Assembly: GCF_028649475.1 (NCBI RefSeq)
Contig: NZ_JAQSIP010000007.1
Span: 186,001 to 250,000 of the forward strand
DNA length: 64,000 bases
Source: Curvibacter cyanobacteriorum
GTDB lineage: Bacteria > Pseudomonadota > Gammaproteobacteria > Burkholderiales > Burkholderiaceae_C
Direction of reading: 5' to 3'
Every line of letters begins with the position of its first letter. Position 1 is the first letter of the stretch. Below the pieces are notes generated by a model. The model was not told the DNA's origin, made no database searches, and worked only from the letters and a program-made list of their open reading frames with translations. Made by a program: the position numbers and the translations under genes. Shown here in pieces: positions 55,495 through 64,000 of this stretch.

Positions 55495-56844
55495 ATGTTT
55501 AAGAAAATCCTGATCGCCAACCGCGGCGAAATCGCCCTCCGCATTCAGCGGGCCTGCCGTGAACTGGGTGTCAAGGCGGTGATGGTGTATTCCGAAGCCG
55601 ACCGCGATGCCAAGTACGTCAAGCTGGCCGAAGAAGCGGTCTGCATTGGCCCCGCGGCGTCGGGCCAGAGCTACCTCAACATGCCCGCCATCATCTCGGC
55701 GGCCGAGGTCACCGATGCCGAGGCCATTCACCCGGGCTATGGCTTCCTGAGCGAGAACGCCGACTTCGCCGAGCGCGTTGAAAAGAGCGGCTTCCAGTTC
55801 ATCGGCCCCACGCCCGAGTCGATCCGCATCATGGGCGACAAGGTCTCGGCCAAGCAGGCCATGATCCGTGCCGGTGTGCCCTGCGTGCCGGGCTCGGAGG
55901 GGGAGCTGCCCGACGATCCAGTCCAGATCCGCCGCATTGCCAAGAGCATCGGTTACCCGGTGATCATCAAGGCCGCCGGGGGCGGCGGTGGTCGCGGCAT
56001 GCGCGTGGTGCACACCGAAGCGGCGCTGATCAATGCGGTGCAGATGACCAAGGCCGAAGCCGGGGCTGCGTTTGGCAACCCCGCGGTCTACATGGAAAAG
56101 TTCCTGCAGAACCCGCGCCACATCGAGATCCAGATCCTCGCCGACAAGCACCGCAACGCGGTCTACCTGGGCGAGCGCGACTGCTCGATGCAGCGTCGCC
56201 ACCAGAAGGTGATCGAGGAAGCTCCGGCCCCGGGCATTCCGCGCAAGCTGATCGAGAAGATTGGCGAGCGTTGCACGGCGGCTTGCAAGAAGATCGGCTA
56301 CCGCGGCGCAGGCACCTTCGAGTTCCTGTACGAGAACGGCGAGTTCTACTTCATTGAAATGAACACCCGCGTGCAGGTGGAGCACCCGGTGACCGAGCTG
56401 ATCACCGGTGTCGACATCGTGAAGACCCAGATCATGGTCGCCGCCGGCGAGAAGCTGCCGTTCACGCAGCGCCAGATCGAGATCCGTGGTCACGCCATCG
56501 AATGCCGTGTGAACGCCGAAGACCCGTACAAGTTTGTGCCGTCGCCGGGCCGCATCACCATGTGGCACGCCCCGGGTGGCCCCGGGGTGCGCGTGGATTC
56601 GCACGTCTACACCAACTACTTCGTGCCGCCGAACTACGACTCGATGATTGGCAAGATCATCGTGCACGGTGACACCCGCGAACAGGCCCTGGCCCGCATG
56701 CGCACCGCGCTGCTCGAGACCGTGGTCGAAGGCATCAACACCAACATCCCGCTGCACCGCGAGCTGATGGTGGACGCCAAGTTCATGGCCGGTGGCACCA
56801 ACATCCATTACCTTGAGGAGTGGCTGAGCCACCACAAGCGTTGA
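55495..56844 (+). CDS. accC: Acetyl-CoA carboxylase biotin carboxylase subunit
   Basis: 449 residues. ATP-grasp enzyme that carboxylates biotin on AccB. The opening [14 protein letters not shown], the glycine-rich ATP loop [14 protein letters not shown] (about 159-172), [16 protein letters not shown] (about 227-242) and [16 protein letters not shown] (about 285-300) are all intact. GGAG precedes ATG 55495. It is co-transcribed with accB. Confidence 0.98.
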   Translation: MFKKILIANRGEIALRIQRACRELGVKAVMVYSEADRDAKYVKLAEEAVCIGPAASGQSYLNMPAIISAAEVTDAEAIHPGYGFLSENADFAERVEKSGFQFIGPTPESIRIMGDKVSAKQAMIRAGVPCVPGSEGELPDDPVQIRRIAKSIGYPVIIKAAGGGGGRGMRVVHTEAALINAVQMTKAEAGAAFGNPAVYMEKFLQNPRHIEIQILADKHRNAVYLGERDCSMQRRHQKVIEEAPAPGIPRKLIEKIGERCTAACKKIGYRGAGTFEFLYENGEFYFIEMNTRVQVEHPVTELITGVDIVKTQIMVAAGEKLPFTQRQIEIRGHAIECRVNAEDPYKFVPSPGRITMWHAPGGPGVRVDSHVYTNYFVPPNYDSMIGKIIVHGDTREQALARMRTALLETVVEGINTNIPLHRELMVDAKFMAGGTNIHYLEEWLSHHKR

Positions 56845-56922
56845 GCGGCCTGGGCGCCCCGTCCTGTGGACGGTGGCGCCTGCGGCAGCCTGTGCCCTCA
56901 AACTCCCAACCCCAGGAACGCC

Positions 56923-57810
56923 ATGTTTGAACTCCGGCTGCTGTGCCCCGAAGACCATGTTGAAACCCTGAGCGATGCGCTCGACGCACTGGACGCGCTG
57001 AGCGTCAGTGTCGAAGACGCCGACGCCCAGACCGATGCCGAACAAGCGCTGTTCGGCGAGCCCGGCATGCCGCCCCCGAAAGAGGGCTGGCAGCGTTCGC
57101 GCATCATCGCGCTGTTCCCGGATGAAGCCGCCGCCAATGAAGCGGCGCAACTGCTGCAACTGCAGGACTTTTTTGCCGACTGCCGCCTGCTGGGCGTGGC
57201 CAGCGTGCCCGATGAAGACTGGGTGCGCCTCACGCAATCGCAGTTTGCGCCGGTCGAGATCACGCCCGAATTCTGGATCGTGCCCACCTGGCACGAGCCG
57301 CCCGAACAGGCCCGCGAGGTGATCCGTCTCGACCCCGGGCTGGCCTTTGGCACCGGCACCCACCCCACCACCCGCATGTGCCTGCGCTGGATTGCCCGTC
57401 GCCCGGCCACGGCCCCGCTGGGCCGGGTGCTGGACTATGGCTGCGGTTCGGGCATCCTGGCCATCGGGGCGGCCAAGCATGGCGCGCTCGACATCGACGC
57501 GGTGGACATCGACGAGGCTGCGGTGCAATCCACCGTGCTCAACGCCGAGGCCAACCGGGTCAGCCTGAAGGCGGGTCTGCCTGATCGCGCCCAAGGCACC
57601 TACAACACCGTGCTGGCCAACATCCTGGCCACGCCGCTCAAGGTGCTGGCGCCGCTGCTGTGCGCCCACGTGGCCGAGGGCGGCGCCCTGGTGCTGGCGG
57701 GCATTCTGGAGCGTCAGGCCGATGAACTCAAAGAAGCCTACGCCCCCTGGATCCAGCTCTCGGTGGCCGACACCGAAGACGGCTGGATTCTGATGACCGC
57801 CCAGCGCTGA
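56923..57810 (+). CDS. prmA: Ribosomal protein L11 methyltransferase PrmA
   Basis: 295 residues. It trimethylates L11 with SAM. The N-terminal L11-recognition domain (about 1-75) is followed by the methyltransferase, with RLDPGLAFGTGTHPTTRMCL near 136-155, motif I VLDYGCGSGILAIGAAK (about 170-186) and NILATPLKVLAP (about 229-240). It follows accC after 78 nt. The position next to accBC is commonly conserved in proteobacteria. Confidence 0.96.
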   Translation: MFELRLLCPEDHVETLSDALDALDALSVSVEDADAQTDAEQALFGEPGMPPPKEGWQRSRIIALFPDEAAANEAAQLLQLQDFFADCRLLGVASVPDEDWVRLTQSQFAPVEITPEFWIVPTWHEPPEQAREVIRLDPGLAFGTGTHPTTRMCLRWIARRPATAPLGRVLDYGCGSGILAIGAAKHGALDIDAVDIDEAAVQSTVLNAEANRVSLKAGLPDRAQGTYNTVLANILATPLKVLAPLLCAHVAEGGALVLAGILERQADELKEAYAPWIQLSVADTEDGWILMTAQR

Positions 57811-57841
57811 TCAGCCTCATGCCCGGCGTTGCGGGCCGGGC

Positions 57842-57869
57842 GTGACAAGCGCATGGGCCCCTCTACAAT
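57842..57869 (+). promoter_or_regulatory. Promoter of the DUF3426 gene (GTGACA-N16-TACAAT)
   Basis: GTGACA (57842-57847) and TACAAT (57864-57869), 16 nt apart, each differ from consensus at one base. Eleven nt separate the -10 from the ATG at 57881, so the 5' leader would be only about five nt. Confidence 0.65.
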
Positions 57870-57880
57870 CGGGCCCATCC

Positions 57881-59530
57881 ATGAGCCTCATCACACGTTG
57901 CCCAGCCTGCGCCACCACCTTCAAGGTGGTCCCGGACCAATTGAGGATTTCCGATGGTTGGGTGCGCTGCGGTCAGTGCACCGAGGTCTTTGACGCCCCC
58001 GCCAACCTGTTGCCCGACCCCCAGGCCCCCGGCGCGGCAAGCCCGGCACCGACGGCGGCACCCCCAACGCCGCGGGTGGAACCGCCCGCGTTTTTGAAGC
58101 CCCCGTCGACGGCGGCGGTACCGGCCCCAGCGCCGCCCCCGGGCGCTGCGCTGCGCCGGCCGGTCAGCCCGCCCCCACCGGCGCCCACCCCCGTGTCGGC
58201 CCCGGCCGCCTTGGCCCCGGGCCCGCGCGCTGCCGCGCCGCCGCTGGGTCAGTACGCGGCCGAGCAACGCCGGGCGCAGGCGGCCTGGTCGCCCGCCTTG
58301 CCTGAGCGCCTGCCGACCTCGCCCGTCACCGACCCCGCGCCCAGCAGCGCCACCAAGCCACCTTCGGCCGATGAGCTGCTGGCCGAGCAACTGGCCCGCC
58401 TCGACCTGAACCTGAGCCTGCCGCCGTCGGCGGGCGAGTCGGCCACGCCCGATGACTTGAGTGCGCTGGACGACATTTTTGACGTCGTGCCCGAGCGCGA
58501 CCTGGACCTGCCCGCCTTTGTCCCGGTGCCCGACAGCCTGGCGCCGGCAGCGGCTCGCGTGCAGCCCCAGGGCGACCGCTTTCCGGTGTTGTCGGTGCCC
58601 GAGCTGAACCTGCCCGGCCAGCCCGAGCCGGCCCGCCCGCCCGCCACCGGGGTGACGCTGGGTGCGCTGCAGTTCCCGGGCGACCCGGCCGAGCCGGCGC
58701 CCGCTGCCGGGGGCGCGGCTTCGGTTGCGACCCCGCGCGCCGAGGGCGCTGCACCCGGCGTGGCCGCGGTGCCGCCCAAGGCCCCCGACCCCCTGGATGC
58801 AGGCGCCTGGGACCGGCCCCTGCCCCCCGACGAAGTCTCCCCCAGCCTGTTGTCCGAGTCGCAGGCCGGCGAGGCCCCGGGCGACCTGTCTGCCCAGTGG
58901 GCGGCCGAGTCCGTGGCCACGGCAGCACCGCCCCTGGCCAGCGAAGCGCCGCCGCCCGCGGCCCCGCGCAGCGCGCAGGACGAGGTGGACGCCTATGGGC
59001 GCCCCGAGTTGCAGCAGTTGCAGTTTTTGAAGCGCGCGCGCCATGCCGCGTTCTGGCGTCAGACCTGGGTCCGGGTCAGCCTGGTGGCGCTGTGCCTGTT
59101 GGCCAGTGCCGGGCTGGCGCTGCAAGTGGTGTGGCACGAGCGCGACCGGCTGGCCGCCACCGAGCCGCTGCTCAAACCCTGGCTGCAGACCCTGTGCCAA
59201 AGCCTGGGTTGTGAACTGGCTCCTTTGCGCCGCATCGAGCCGTGGTTGATCGAGAGTTCGTCCTTCAACAAGACGCGCGGCGAGAACTACCAGTTCGCCC
59301 TGACCGTGCACAACACGGGGCCCTTGGCGCTGGCCATGCCGGCGGCCGAATTGACCTTGACCGACGCCCAGGATCAGGCGGTGCTGCGCCGCGTGTTCCG
59401 TGCCGAGGAACTGGGGGCCCCAGCCAGCCTGGCTGCAGGGGCTGAATGGACGGCCAACCTGCCAGTCAGCGTCGCGGGGGCGGCGGGTCTGCGCATTGCC
59501 GGTTACCGCGTGATGGTTTTTTATCCCTGA
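57881..59530 (+). CDS. Zinc-ribbon (MJ0042-type) and DUF3426 membrane protein
   Basis: 549 residues. The N-terminal zinc ribbon has CPAC (residues 7-10) and CGQC (residues 28-31). A very long Pro/Ala-rich cytoplasmic region follows (about 45-370) with acidic patches. One membrane segment lies near 400-418 and a C-terminal DUF3426 domain (about 430-549) outside, containing FNKTRGENYQFALTVHNTGPLALAMP-type sequence in the 460-490 region. The function is unknown. It follows prmA here with its own promoter. Confidence 0.88.
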   Translation: MSLITRCPACATTFKVVPDQLRISDGWVRCGQCTEVFDAPANLLPDPQAPGAASPAPTAAPPTPRVEPPAFLKPPSTAAVPAPAPPPGAALRRPVSPPPPAPTPVSAPAALAPGPRAAAPPLGQYAAEQRRAQAAWSPALPERLPTSPVTDPAPSSATKPPSADELLAEQLARLDLNLSLPPSAGESATPDDLSALDDIFDVVPERDLDLPAFVPVPDSLAPAAARVQPQGDRFPVLSVPELNLPGQPEPARPPATGVTLGALQFPGDPAEPAPAAGGAASVATPRAEGAAPGVAAVPPKAPDPLDAGAWDRPLPPDEVSPSLLSESQAGEAPGDLSAQWAAESVATAAPPLASEAPPPAAPRSAQDEVDAYGRPELQQLQFLKRARHAAFWRQTWVRVSLVALCLLASAGLALQVVWHERDRLAATEPLLKPWLQTLCQSLGCELAPLRRIEPWLIESSSFNKTRGENYQFALTVHNTGPLALAMPAAELTLTDAQDQAVLRRVFRAEELGAPASLAAGAEWTANLPVSVAGAAGLRIAGYRVMVFYP

Positions 59531-59551
59531 TTTTTTCTACTTTTTCTGAAC

Positions 59552-60445
59552 ATGGCAGCAATCATTTGTGGCTCCTTGGCCTTTGACACCATCATGACCT
59601 TCGAGGGCCGTTTTGCGGAGCAGATCCTGCCGGATCAGCTTCACATCCTGAACGTGTCCTTCCTGGTGCCGGCCTTGCGCCGTGATTTCGGGGGCTGCGC
59701 TGGCAACATCGCCTACGCCCTGAAGCTGCTCGGGGGGCAACCGCTGCCGATGGCCACGGTGGGCAACGACGGCGCTGACTACCTGCAGCGCCTGCAGGAC
59801 CTGGGCATCAGCACCGAGTACGTGCGCCAGGTCAGCGACACCTACACGGCCCAGGCCATGATCATGACCGACCGTGACAACAACCAGATCACGGCCTTCC
59901 ACCCGGGCGCCATGATGCAGGCCCACCTGACGGCCATCGAGGCCCGCCCCGATGTGCGCCTGGGCATCATTTCGCCCGATGGCCGCGATGCCATGCTGAG
60001 CCACGCTGCGCAGTTCCAGGCCGCAGGCATTCCGTTTGTGTTTGACCCGGGGCAGGGCCTGCCCATGTTCGATGGCTCCGAACTGGCCCGCTTCATCGAA
60101 CAGGCGACCTGGGTCACCGTCAACGACTACGAAGGCAAGATGCTGTGCGAGCGCACTGGCTGGACGCCGGCCGACATTTCGCGCCGCGTCCAGGGCCTGG
60201 TGATCACGCTGGGGGCCGAGGGCAGCGAGGTTTGGGTCGATGGCGAGAAGACCCTGGTGCCGCCGGTCCAGGCCGAAGCCGTGGTGGACCCGACGGGCTG
60301 TGGCGACGCCTGGCGCGGCGCCCTGTTGTTCGGTCTGGAGCAGGGCTGGGACCTGGTGCGTTGCGCCGAGTTGGGCAGCCGCGTGGGCGCCCTGAAGATC
60401 GCCCAGCGCGGTCCCCAGAACTACCAGCTCAACTTCAGCGTTTGA
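59552..60445 (+). CDS. PfkB-family (ribokinase-like) kinase
   Basis: 297 residues. Sugar or nucleoside kinase. ICGSLAFDTIMTF starts the fold. FGGCAGNIAYALKLLGG (about 46-62) is the PfkB signature 1 region. DPTGCGDAWRGALL (about 246-259) is signature 2, with catalytic Asp252; the usual DTTGAGD here has Pro and Cys substitutions. The HPGAMMQAH segment suggests the adenosine-kinase-like subgroup. The substrate is unknown. It is preceded by a T-rich stretch and followed by a strong terminator. Confidence 0.9.
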   Translation: MAAIICGSLAFDTIMTFEGRFAEQILPDQLHILNVSFLVPALRRDFGGCAGNIAYALKLLGGQPLPMATVGNDGADYLQRLQDLGISTEYVRQVSDTYTAQAMIMTDRDNNQITAFHPGAMMQAHLTAIEARPDVRLGIISPDGRDAMLSHAAQFQAAGIPFVFDPGQGLPMFDGSELARFIEQATWVTVNDYEGKMLCERTGWTPADISRRVQGLVITLGAEGSEVWVDGEKTLVPPVQAEAVVDPTGCGDAWRGALLFGLEQGWDLVRCAELGSRVGALKIAQRGPQNYQLNFSV

Positions 60446-60489
60446 TCGCTTGGCTGTCCGGGCCCGCTGCGGCGGCGCCCGACAGGTTG

Positions 60490-60526
60490 AAAAAAAGCCC
60501 GAGGCCGTGAGGCGTCGGGCTTTTTT
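60490..60526. terminator. Bidirectional intrinsic terminator
   Basis: AGCCCGA (60496-60502) pairs with TCGGGCT (60515-60521), with an A-run before and a T-run after. It serves both the PfkB gene and the converging histone-like gene. Confidence 0.9.
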
Positions 60527-60555
60527 GTTGGCTGCACGCCGCTGCGTGCTGGCCC

Positions 60556-61236
60556 TCAGGGCTTGGTGCCCGTCGGAAAGGGCCAGGCGGCTTGCGGGTT
60601 CAGTTCGGTTTTGGCGGCCGGTGCGGCAGCCACCGGGGCCGCGGCAGGCTTGGCAGCGGCAGGCTTCTTGGCAGCGGCCTTCTTGGCCGGAGCAGCCGCC
60701 TTCTTGGCGGGTGCAGCAGCCTTTGCGGGGGCGGCGGCCTTCTTGGCCGGAGCGGCCGCCTTCTTGGCAGGTGCAGCAGCCTTGGCGGGTGCGGCGGCCT
60801 TCTTGGCCGGAGCAGCAGCCTTCTTGGCGGGCGCAGCGGCCTTCTTAGCCGGAGCTGCCGCCTTCTTGGCAGGTGCAGCGGCCTTCTTGGCCGGAGCTGC
60901 CGCCTTCTTGGCAGGTGCAGCGGCCTTCTTGGCCGGAGCGGCGGCCTTCTTGGCGGGTGCAGCGGCCTTCTTGGCCGGAGCGGCAGCCTTCTTGGCGGGC
61001 GCAGCGGCCTTCTTGGCCGGAGCTGCCGCTTTCTTGGCGGGGGCGGCAGCCTTCTTGGCAGGAGCGGCGGCCTTGGCCGGAGCGGCAGCCTTCTTGGCGG
61101 GTGCAGCGGCCTTCGGCGCGGCAGCCTTCTTGGCCGGAGCAGCGGCCTTCTTGGCCGGGGCGGCTACCTTCGGGGTAGCGGCTTTCTTTGCAGGTGCAGC
61201 GGCCTTCTTGGCGGCCGGTTTTTTCGCAGTTGCCAT
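60556..61236 (-). CDS. Histone H1-like Lys/Ala/Pro-repeat DNA-binding protein
   Basis: 226 residues from an ATG with GGAG 6 nt upstream. After MATAKKPAAKK it is almost wholly built of about 25 heptads of the AAAPAKK type, followed by a short non-repeat tail (ELNPQAAWPFPTGTKP). Such H1-C-terminal-like or AlgP-like proteins bind DNA through dense lysine and may compact the nucleoid. Two or three units are shortened (AAAPAKA). There is no globular domain. It lies between the PfkB gene and nrdB. Confidence 0.88.
   Translation of the reverse strand: MATAKKPAAKKAAAPAKKAATPKVAAPAKKAAAPAKKAAAPKAAAPAKKAAAPAKAAAPAKKAAAPAKKAAAPAKKAAAPAKKAAAPAKKAAAPAKKAAAPAKKAAAPAKKAAAPAKKAAAPAKKAAAPAKKAAAPAKKAAAPAKKAAAPAKAAAPAKKAAAPAKKAAAPAKAAAPAKKAAAPAKKAAAKKPAAAKPAAAPVAAAPAAKTELNPQAAWPFPTGTKP
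60660..61215. repeat. 21-bp tandem repeats encoding the AAAPAKK heptads
   Basis: A 21-bp unit repeats across this interval, with a visible 42-bp higher-order alternation (a unit ending in CCGGAGC- sequence alternates with one ending in GGGTGCA- or AGGTGCA-type sequence). Some units are 18 or 15 bp. Both strands stay open over long stretches because of the repeat, so opposite-strand ORFs here are artefacts. Confidence 0.85.
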
Positions 61237-61416
61237 TATTTTCTCCTTGATCGGATTGCAAAGAGCACTTGCCGCACTGGGGTGCGCGACAAGCGATTCA
61301 GGGCCCTGGGCTCGTGCCCAAGGCCCTGAACTGGGGAGCGCAACGCCACGGCCAGCCATTCATTGGCGGCTGCGTGGTCGGTGGGCGTGAACAGGTGTGC
61401 CATGGCGTCGCGTCGA

Positions 61417-62556
61417 TCAATCCCAGGAGAGCGCACCGCCCGATTGATACTCGATCACGCGGGTTTCGAAGAAATTGCGCTCTTTCTTCAGGTCGATCAT
61501 TTCGCTCATCCAGGGGAAGGGGTTCTCTTCGTTGGGGAAGAGAGGCTCCAGGCCGATCTGGGTGGCACGGCGGTTGGCGATGTAGCGCAGGTAGCCCTTG
61601 AACATGGAAGCGTTCAGGCCCAGCACGCCACGCGGCATGGTGTCTTCGGCGTAGCGGTACTCGAGCTCGACGGCCTTCATGAACAGGGCCTTGATCTCAG
61701 CCTTGAACTCGGCCGTCCACAGGTGGGGATTCTCGAGCTTGAGCTGGTTGATCAGGTCGATGCCGAAGTTGCAGTGCATCGACTCGTCGCGCAGGATGTA
61801 CTGGTACTGCTCGGCGGCGCCGGTCATCTTGTTCTGACGACCCAGGGCCAGGATCTGCGTGAAGCCCACGTAGAAGAACAGGCCTTCCATGAGGCAGGCG
61901 AATACGATCAGCGACTTCAGCAGGGTCTGGTCGTTTTCGGGCGTGCCGGTCTTGAAGTCCGGGTTCATGATCGCTTCGATGAAGGGGATCAGGAACTCGT
62001 CCTTGTCGCGGATCGACTTGATCTCGTTGTAGGCGTTGAAGATCTCGCTCTCATCCAGGCCCAGCGACTCGACGATGTACTGGTAGGCGTGGGTGTGGAT
62101 GGCTTCTTCGAAGGCCTGACGCAGCAGGAACTGGCGGCACTCGGGCGCTGTGATGTGGCGGTAGGTGCCCAGCACGATGTTGTTGGCGGCCAGCGAGTCG
62201 GCCGTCACAAAGAAGCCGAGGTTGCGCTTGATGATGCGGCGCTCGTCTTCGCTGAGGCCGTTCGGGTCTTTCCAGAGCGCGATGTCGCGCGTCATGTTGA
62301 CCTCTTGCGGCATCCAGTGGTTGGCGCAGGTGGCGAGGTACTTTTCCCAGGCCCACTTGTACTTGAACGGGACCAGTTGGTTGACGTCGGTTTGGCCGTT
62401 GATGATGCGCTTGTCCGCGGCATTCACGCGCCGTGTCGGGGCGCTGACATCCGTGTCGGATGCAGAGGGCGCGGCGTCGACCGTGCGGCTGTTTTGCAGG
62501 TCGCCGGCGGATGAATTTTGCGATGAGGGCTTGACTTCTTCGTCCCAGGTCAACAT
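61417..62556 (-). CDS. nrdB: Class Ia ribonucleotide reductase beta subunit
   Basis: 379 residues. It houses the diiron centre and tyrosyl radical for deoxyribonucleotide synthesis. First-shell ligands Asp120, Glu151 and His154 and radical Tyr158 keep exactly the E. coli spacing (84/115/118/122). The second ligand set is in CLMEGLFF and RDESMHCNF. The N-terminus (about 1-45) is a Ser/Asp-rich extension absent from E. coli NrdB. ATG 62556 was chosen. It has its own putative promoter and lies 220 nt after nrdA. Confidence 0.96.
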   Translation of the reverse strand: MLTWDEEVKPSSQNSSAGDLQNSRTVDAAPSASDTDVSAPTRRVNAADKRIINGQTDVNQLVPFKYKWAWEKYLATCANHWMPQEVNMTRDIALWKDPNGLSEDERRIIKRNLGFFVTADSLAANNIVLGTYRHITAPECRQFLLRQAFEEAIHTHAYQYIVESLGLDESEIFNAYNEIKSIRDKDEFLIPFIEAIMNPDFKTGTPENDQTLLKSLIVFACLMEGLFFYVGFTQILALGRQNKMTGAAEQYQYILRDESMHCNFGIDLINQLKLENPHLWTAEFKAEIKALFMKAVELEYRYAEDTMPRGVLGLNASMFKGYLRYIANRRATQIGLEPLFPNEENPFPWMSEMIDLKKERNFFETRVIEYQSGGALSWD

Positions 62557-62574
62557 AAGTTTTCCAATGTCCGG

Positions 62575-62603
62575 ATTATGAAAGCAGCCATGCAAATTGG
62601 AAA
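62575..62603 (-). promoter_or_regulatory. Putative nrdB promoter
   Basis: On the reverse strand, TTTCCA (62603-62598), 17 nt, CATAAT (62580-62575), then 18 nt to the nrdB ATG. No NrdR box pair was recognised in this gap. Confidence 0.45.
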
Positions 62604-62660
62604 GTACCCAATGGGCGTGGCGCCTTCGTTTGTGAGAGGTTTGTTGTGCAATTGCATCGA

Positions 62661-62686
62661 CCAAAAGCCCGGCCTGCAGCCGGGGC
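62661..62686 (-). terminator. Probable terminator after nrdA
   Basis: On the reverse strand, GCCCCGGC pairs with GCCGGGC-type sequence (62686-62667, one bulged base), followed by TTTTGG. It lies about 90 nt after the nrdA stop and would separate nrdA from nrdB. Confidence 0.45.
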
Positions 62687-62776
62687 CGGCGGTGCTGAAA
62701 AGAGGAACCTTGAACCTGTCTTCAACACCGCCTCGGGCAGGGGGACGGGCGTCCGTGTCCACCTGCCCGCAGCGCC

Positions 62777-64000
62777 TCATTGGCAGGCTTCGCAGCCCGG
62801 GTCGTCAATGGCGCAGAACTTGATGTCCGTGGCCGGGATCGCATCGGCCTGAGCCCGTGCGGCGGAGGCAGCAGCCTCCAGTGCGCTGGGCTTGGCTTCG
62901 CTGGCCGACACACCCGAATCGCTGCCCGAAGACACCGAGTTCATGCGGCCCGCCGCGACGGTGGATTTCTCCGCGTGGGTGGCCCCCACAGTGCGCAGGT
63001 AGTAGGTGGTCTTCAAGCCACGCAGCCAGGCCAGCTTGTAGGTGTCGTCGAGCTTCTTGCCCGAGGCGCCGGCCATGTAGATGTTCAGCGACTGGGCCTG
63101 ATCGATCCACTTCTGACGGCGTGCCGCGGCTTCGACCAGCCAGGTGGTTTCGATCTCGAAAGCGGTCGAGTACAGGGCCTTGATCTCTTGCGGCACGCGG
63201 TCGATCGGACGCAGCGAACCATCGAAGTGCTTGAGGTCCATGACCATCACGTCGTCCCACAGGCCCAGGCTCTTGAGGTCGCGCACCAGGTAGCTGTTGA
63301 TGACAGTGAACTCACCCGACAGGTTGGACTTCACCGAGAGGTTGCCGAAGCTCGGCTCGATGGAGGCGTCCACACCGATGATGTTGGAGATGGTGGCGGT
63401 CGGGGCGATGGCCACGCAGTTGGAGTTGCGCATGCCGTCGGCCGCGATCTTCTTGCGCAGGGCGTCCCAGTCCAGCGTGGCCGAGCGGTCCACCTCGACG
63501 TAGCCGCCGCGGGCCTTCTCGAGCATGTCGATGGTGTCGAAGGGCAGCACGCCACGGTCCCACAGCGAGCCCTTGTAGCTCGAGTACTTGCCACGCTCAC
63601 GCGCCAGTTCGGACGATGCCCAGTAGGCGTAGTAGCAGATGGCTTCCATCGAGCGGTCAGCGAACTCGACCGCGGCTTGCGAGGCGTAGGGGATGCGCAG
63701 CTCGTACAGGCTGTCCTGGAAGCCCATCAGGCCCAGGCCCACCGGGCGGTGACGCAGGTTCGAGTCACGGGCCTTCTTGACCGCGTAGTAGTTGATGTCG
63801 ATCACGTTGTCGAGCATGCGCATGGCGACCTTGATGGTCTTCTTGAGCTTCTCGTGGTCGAGCTGGCCGTCCTTGATGTGCTGCAGCAGGTTGACCGAAC
63901 CGAGGTTGCAGACCGCGGTTTCGGTGTCGCTGGTGTTGAGCGTGATCTCGGTGCACAGGTTGGACGAGTGCACCACGCCGGCGTGCTGTTGCGGCGAGCG
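62777..64000 (-). CDS. nrdA: Class Ia ribonucleotide reductase alpha subunit, 5' part outside the window
   Basis: The C-terminal 407 residues are visible; the frame stays open to the window edge (codon frame with base 64000 first). The active-site Cys of the NLCTEI motif is about 15 residues into the visible part. Its partner is in [11 protein letters not shown]. The shuttling C-terminal pair is in [23 protein letters not shown] and [17 protein letters not shown] are conserved alpha-subunit segments. The last 70 residues before the tail are Ala/Ser-rich, longer than in E. coli. It is upstream of nrdB on the same strand. Confidence 0.96.
   Translation of the reverse strand, partial: RSPQQHAGVVHSSNLCTEITLNTSDTETAVCNLGSVNLLQHIKDGQLDHEKLKKTIKVAMRMLDNVIDINYYAVKKARDSNLRHRPVGLGLMGFQDSLYELRIPYASQAAVEFADRSMEAICYYAYWASSELARERGKYSSYKGSLWDRGVLPFDTIDMLEKARGGYVEVDRSATLDWDALRKKIAADGMRNSNCVAIAPTATISNIIGVDASIEPSFGNLSVKSNLSGEFTVINSYLVRDLKSLGLWDDVMVMDLKHFDGSLRPIDRVPQEIKALYSTAFEIETTWLVEAAARRQKWIDQAQSLNIYMAGASGKKLDDTYKLAWLRGLKTTYYLRTVGATHAEKSTVAAGRMNSVSSGSDSGVSASEAKPSALEAAASAARAQADAIPATDIKFCAIDDPGCEACQ

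Noticed and set aside
55165-57669. An 834-codon reverse open frame across accB-accC-prmA
   Set aside because: Antisense to well-conserved genes, with no domain character; a GC-rich shadow frame.
60563-61390. Long forward frames rich in Ala/Gly/Phe/Leu opposite the histone-like gene
   Set aside because: They arise because 21-bp repeats keep all frames open. No ribosome-binding site or family match.
62557-62776. NrdR boxes or a small gene between nrdA and nrdB
   Set aside because: The palindrome TGCAATTGCA (62647-62656) does not match an NrdR box pair. The short reverse frame here has no protein-like character.

Overview
The window is 64 kb of gene-dense, GC-rich bacterial chromosome from a betaproteobacterium, most likely Burkholderiales, family Comamonadaceae. 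This placement is inferred from protein character and gene order, not from a database search. Signs include a Bug-family (TctC-like) solute-binding protein, HslV starting MEQFHGTTI, a DksA without its zinc-finger cysteines, FtsZ starting MTIEMIEVEEFN, and the orders dksA-STAS-hslV-hslU-mraZ and accB-accC-prmA-DUF3426-pfkB. I saw no rRNA, tRNA, CRISPR array, insertion sequence or prophage. Almost everything is core genome.

Layout. 1-8 kb: a cut NUDIX hydrolase, a Bug solute-binding protein, the dapF-DUF484-xerC run, a signal peptidase I paralogue, an RlmI-type rRNA methyltransferase and a CobW/G3E GTPase. 8-13 kb: dksA, a STAS-domain protein and the HslVU protease. 13-34 kb: the complete division and cell wall (dcw) cluster mraZ-rsmH-ftsL-ftsI-murE-murF-mraY-murD-ftsW-murG-murC-ddlB-ftsQ-ftsA-ftsZ, then lpxC. 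Many of its genes overlap at ATGA or TGATG junctions. A reverse-strand chemoreceptor gene sits between ftsZ and lpxC. 34-44 kb: a TPP riboswitch with thiC, a second chemoreceptor, ruvC, and a reverse-strand operon rnb-tonB-aroE-mtgA. 44-54 kb: a YqiA-like esterase, an HDOD regulator with a remnant kinase C-lobe, rodA, an 88-bp tandem repeat array, tldD, an attenuator-controlled DAHP synthase gene and mpl. 54-64 kb: a TlpA-like thioredoxin, accB-accC, prmA, a zinc-ribbon/DUF3426 protein, a PfkB kinase, a Lys/Ala/Pro-repeat histone H1-like protein, nrdB and the 3' part of nrdA.

Common theme. Most genes serve envelope growth and division: dapF supplies meso-DAP, the dcw genes make and place peptidoglycan, rodA and mtgA elongate it, mpl recycles it, and lpxC and accBC feed the outer membrane and fatty acids.

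Strongest unusual signals. (1) The DAHP synthase gene is preceded by a short leader ORF with seven consecutive aromatic codons (Phe-Tyr-Phe-Tyr-Phe-Trp-Phe) and then an intrinsic terminator. This looks like ribosome-mediated attenuation sensing all three aromatic amino acids at once. (2) About ten genes have a -10 hexamer only 6-11 nt before the start codon and no Shine-Dalgarno, suggesting widespread leaderless mRNAs. (3) Four AGTG boxes spaced exactly 10 bp apart lie at the mraZ promoter, matching the geometry of an MraZ operator. (4) After the TPP aptamer, an 8-nt segment is perfectly complementary to the thiC ribosome-binding site.
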